In this document: positions 63,746-64,000 of the stretch, piece after piece
Layout of the letters: every line of letters begins with the position of its first letter
Position numbering within the stretch: the first letter of the stretch is position 1
NCBI GenBank assembly: GCA_033977485.1
Contig: CM066998.1
Location: 23,995,501-24,059,500, forward strand
Reading direction: 5' to 3'
Length of the DNA: 64,000 nt
Source of the DNA: Hydrangea macrophylla
Lineage: Eukaryota; Streptophyta; Magnoliopsida; Cornales; Hydrangeaceae
Program-made: the position numbers and the translations under genes
Notes under the pieces: generated by a model
Told to the model about the DNA's origin: nothing
Database searches by the model: none
The model's input: only the letters and a program-made list of their open reading frames with translations

Positions 63746-64000
63746 AGCAATGGTGTGTTATAGAGTTGAACTACTGTCGAGTCTGTTCCCCTATCAGGAC
63801 GCGTTGTCGATCTTAAAATGAATAGGACGTCAGTAATCGGATCATTGGCTTGATTAAAGGAGTTACCCTTATTGAATTCTAATTTGGTTACTATTTATAA
63901 CTTGTGATAATATCAATAGTTGATACCCTGTTAGTATTTAACTCACTCGGCTTTCATTAAGCTGACGGCATTTATGCCGCTGGACATTTCTACGTTCCAG

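Larger units (their letters stand above)
62149..64000 (+). repeat. LTR J (CAATCGATTG family), 5' part; runs off the window
   Basis: It starts TGTAATACCCTG at 62149 after CGAAG (possible TSD, other copy outside). In order: palindrome array 62252-62408, TATA (62468-62477), purine-rich leader, donor-like GTGAGT (62773-62778), second palindrome array 62902-63112, and a TTCTTAAAAGCGGT repeat region (63420-63745). Then come the AGCTGACGGC and hairpin landmark at 63960-64000 that precede the acidic frame in sister LTRs. Similar throughout to remnant C (15830-17391). Confidence 0.75.

Noticed and set aside
1..64000. tRNA, rRNA, organellar insertions
   Set aside because: No tRNA A/B-box pairs, rRNA-like stretches or recognisable plastid/mitochondrial genes were seen by eye. 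A covariance-model scan would be needed to exclude them fully.

Overview
This is plant nuclear DNA, most likely from a eudicot. The evidence is one intron-rich GDSL-lipase gene, several plant-type LTR retrotransposon families (chromovirus/Tekay-like, Tat, copia), Tourist/Stowaway/Mutator-type MITEs, a CACTA end and AT-rich spacers. Nothing bacterial or organellar was seen. All homology statements come from reading motifs by eye; no database was searched.

Layout. 1-690: end of a CACTA transposon. 691-15824: an old Tekay-like Ty3/gypsy element (A), split inside its gag by a younger Tekay-like element (B, 2882-13966, LTRs of 3.4 kb, TSD TGTAC). 15830-17391: LTR remnant (C). 18491-35658: a Tourist-like element (flanking TAA) broken by two insertions. 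These are a multi-LTR gypsy relic (D, 18735-23027, TSD GAGAA) and a complete Tat-lineage Ty3/gypsy element on the minus strand (E, 23076-35310, 616-bp LTRs, TSD TAGGG). 36132-51360: a GDSL esterase/lipase gene in five exons whose introns are packed with fold-back elements and a palindromic copia relic. 52193-64000: nested, mostly minus-strand chromovirus LTRs and one degraded pol (F, G/H, I), a probable solo LTR (56265-57718), and the start of a plus-strand LTR (J) that runs off the window.

The most interesting system is inside element E. Downstream of its gag-pol, on the opposite strand, lie two complete host-like transcription units (genes 1 and 2). Each has its own TATA box, coding region with a conserved N-terminal globular domain, C-terminal coiled coil and 3' end signal. 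The promoter and 3' end modules of the two units resemble each other, so a whole gene appears to have been duplicated within the retrotransposon. Gene 2 also shows three short canonical introns that join into one 622-residue frame. E's gag-pro-RT-RH-aRNH-INT lies in a single frame with five internal stop codons, so this copy is probably dead, while the antisense genes are still open.

Other structures worth attention are: a copia relic whose two LTRs are inverted so that both outer ends are U5 ends, yet it carries a near-perfect 5-bp target duplication; a hairpin plus an acidic, Tyr/Gly-rich short reading frame kept at the same place in most gypsy LTRs here; arrays of the palindrome CAATCGATTG around a TATA box; and a young Tekay copy whose gag capsid region is missing and replaced by an acidic reading frame.

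The only ordinary cellular gene is the GDSL lipase. Its five exons splice in frame to 367 residues with all catalytic residues, despite an 8.9-kb first intron.
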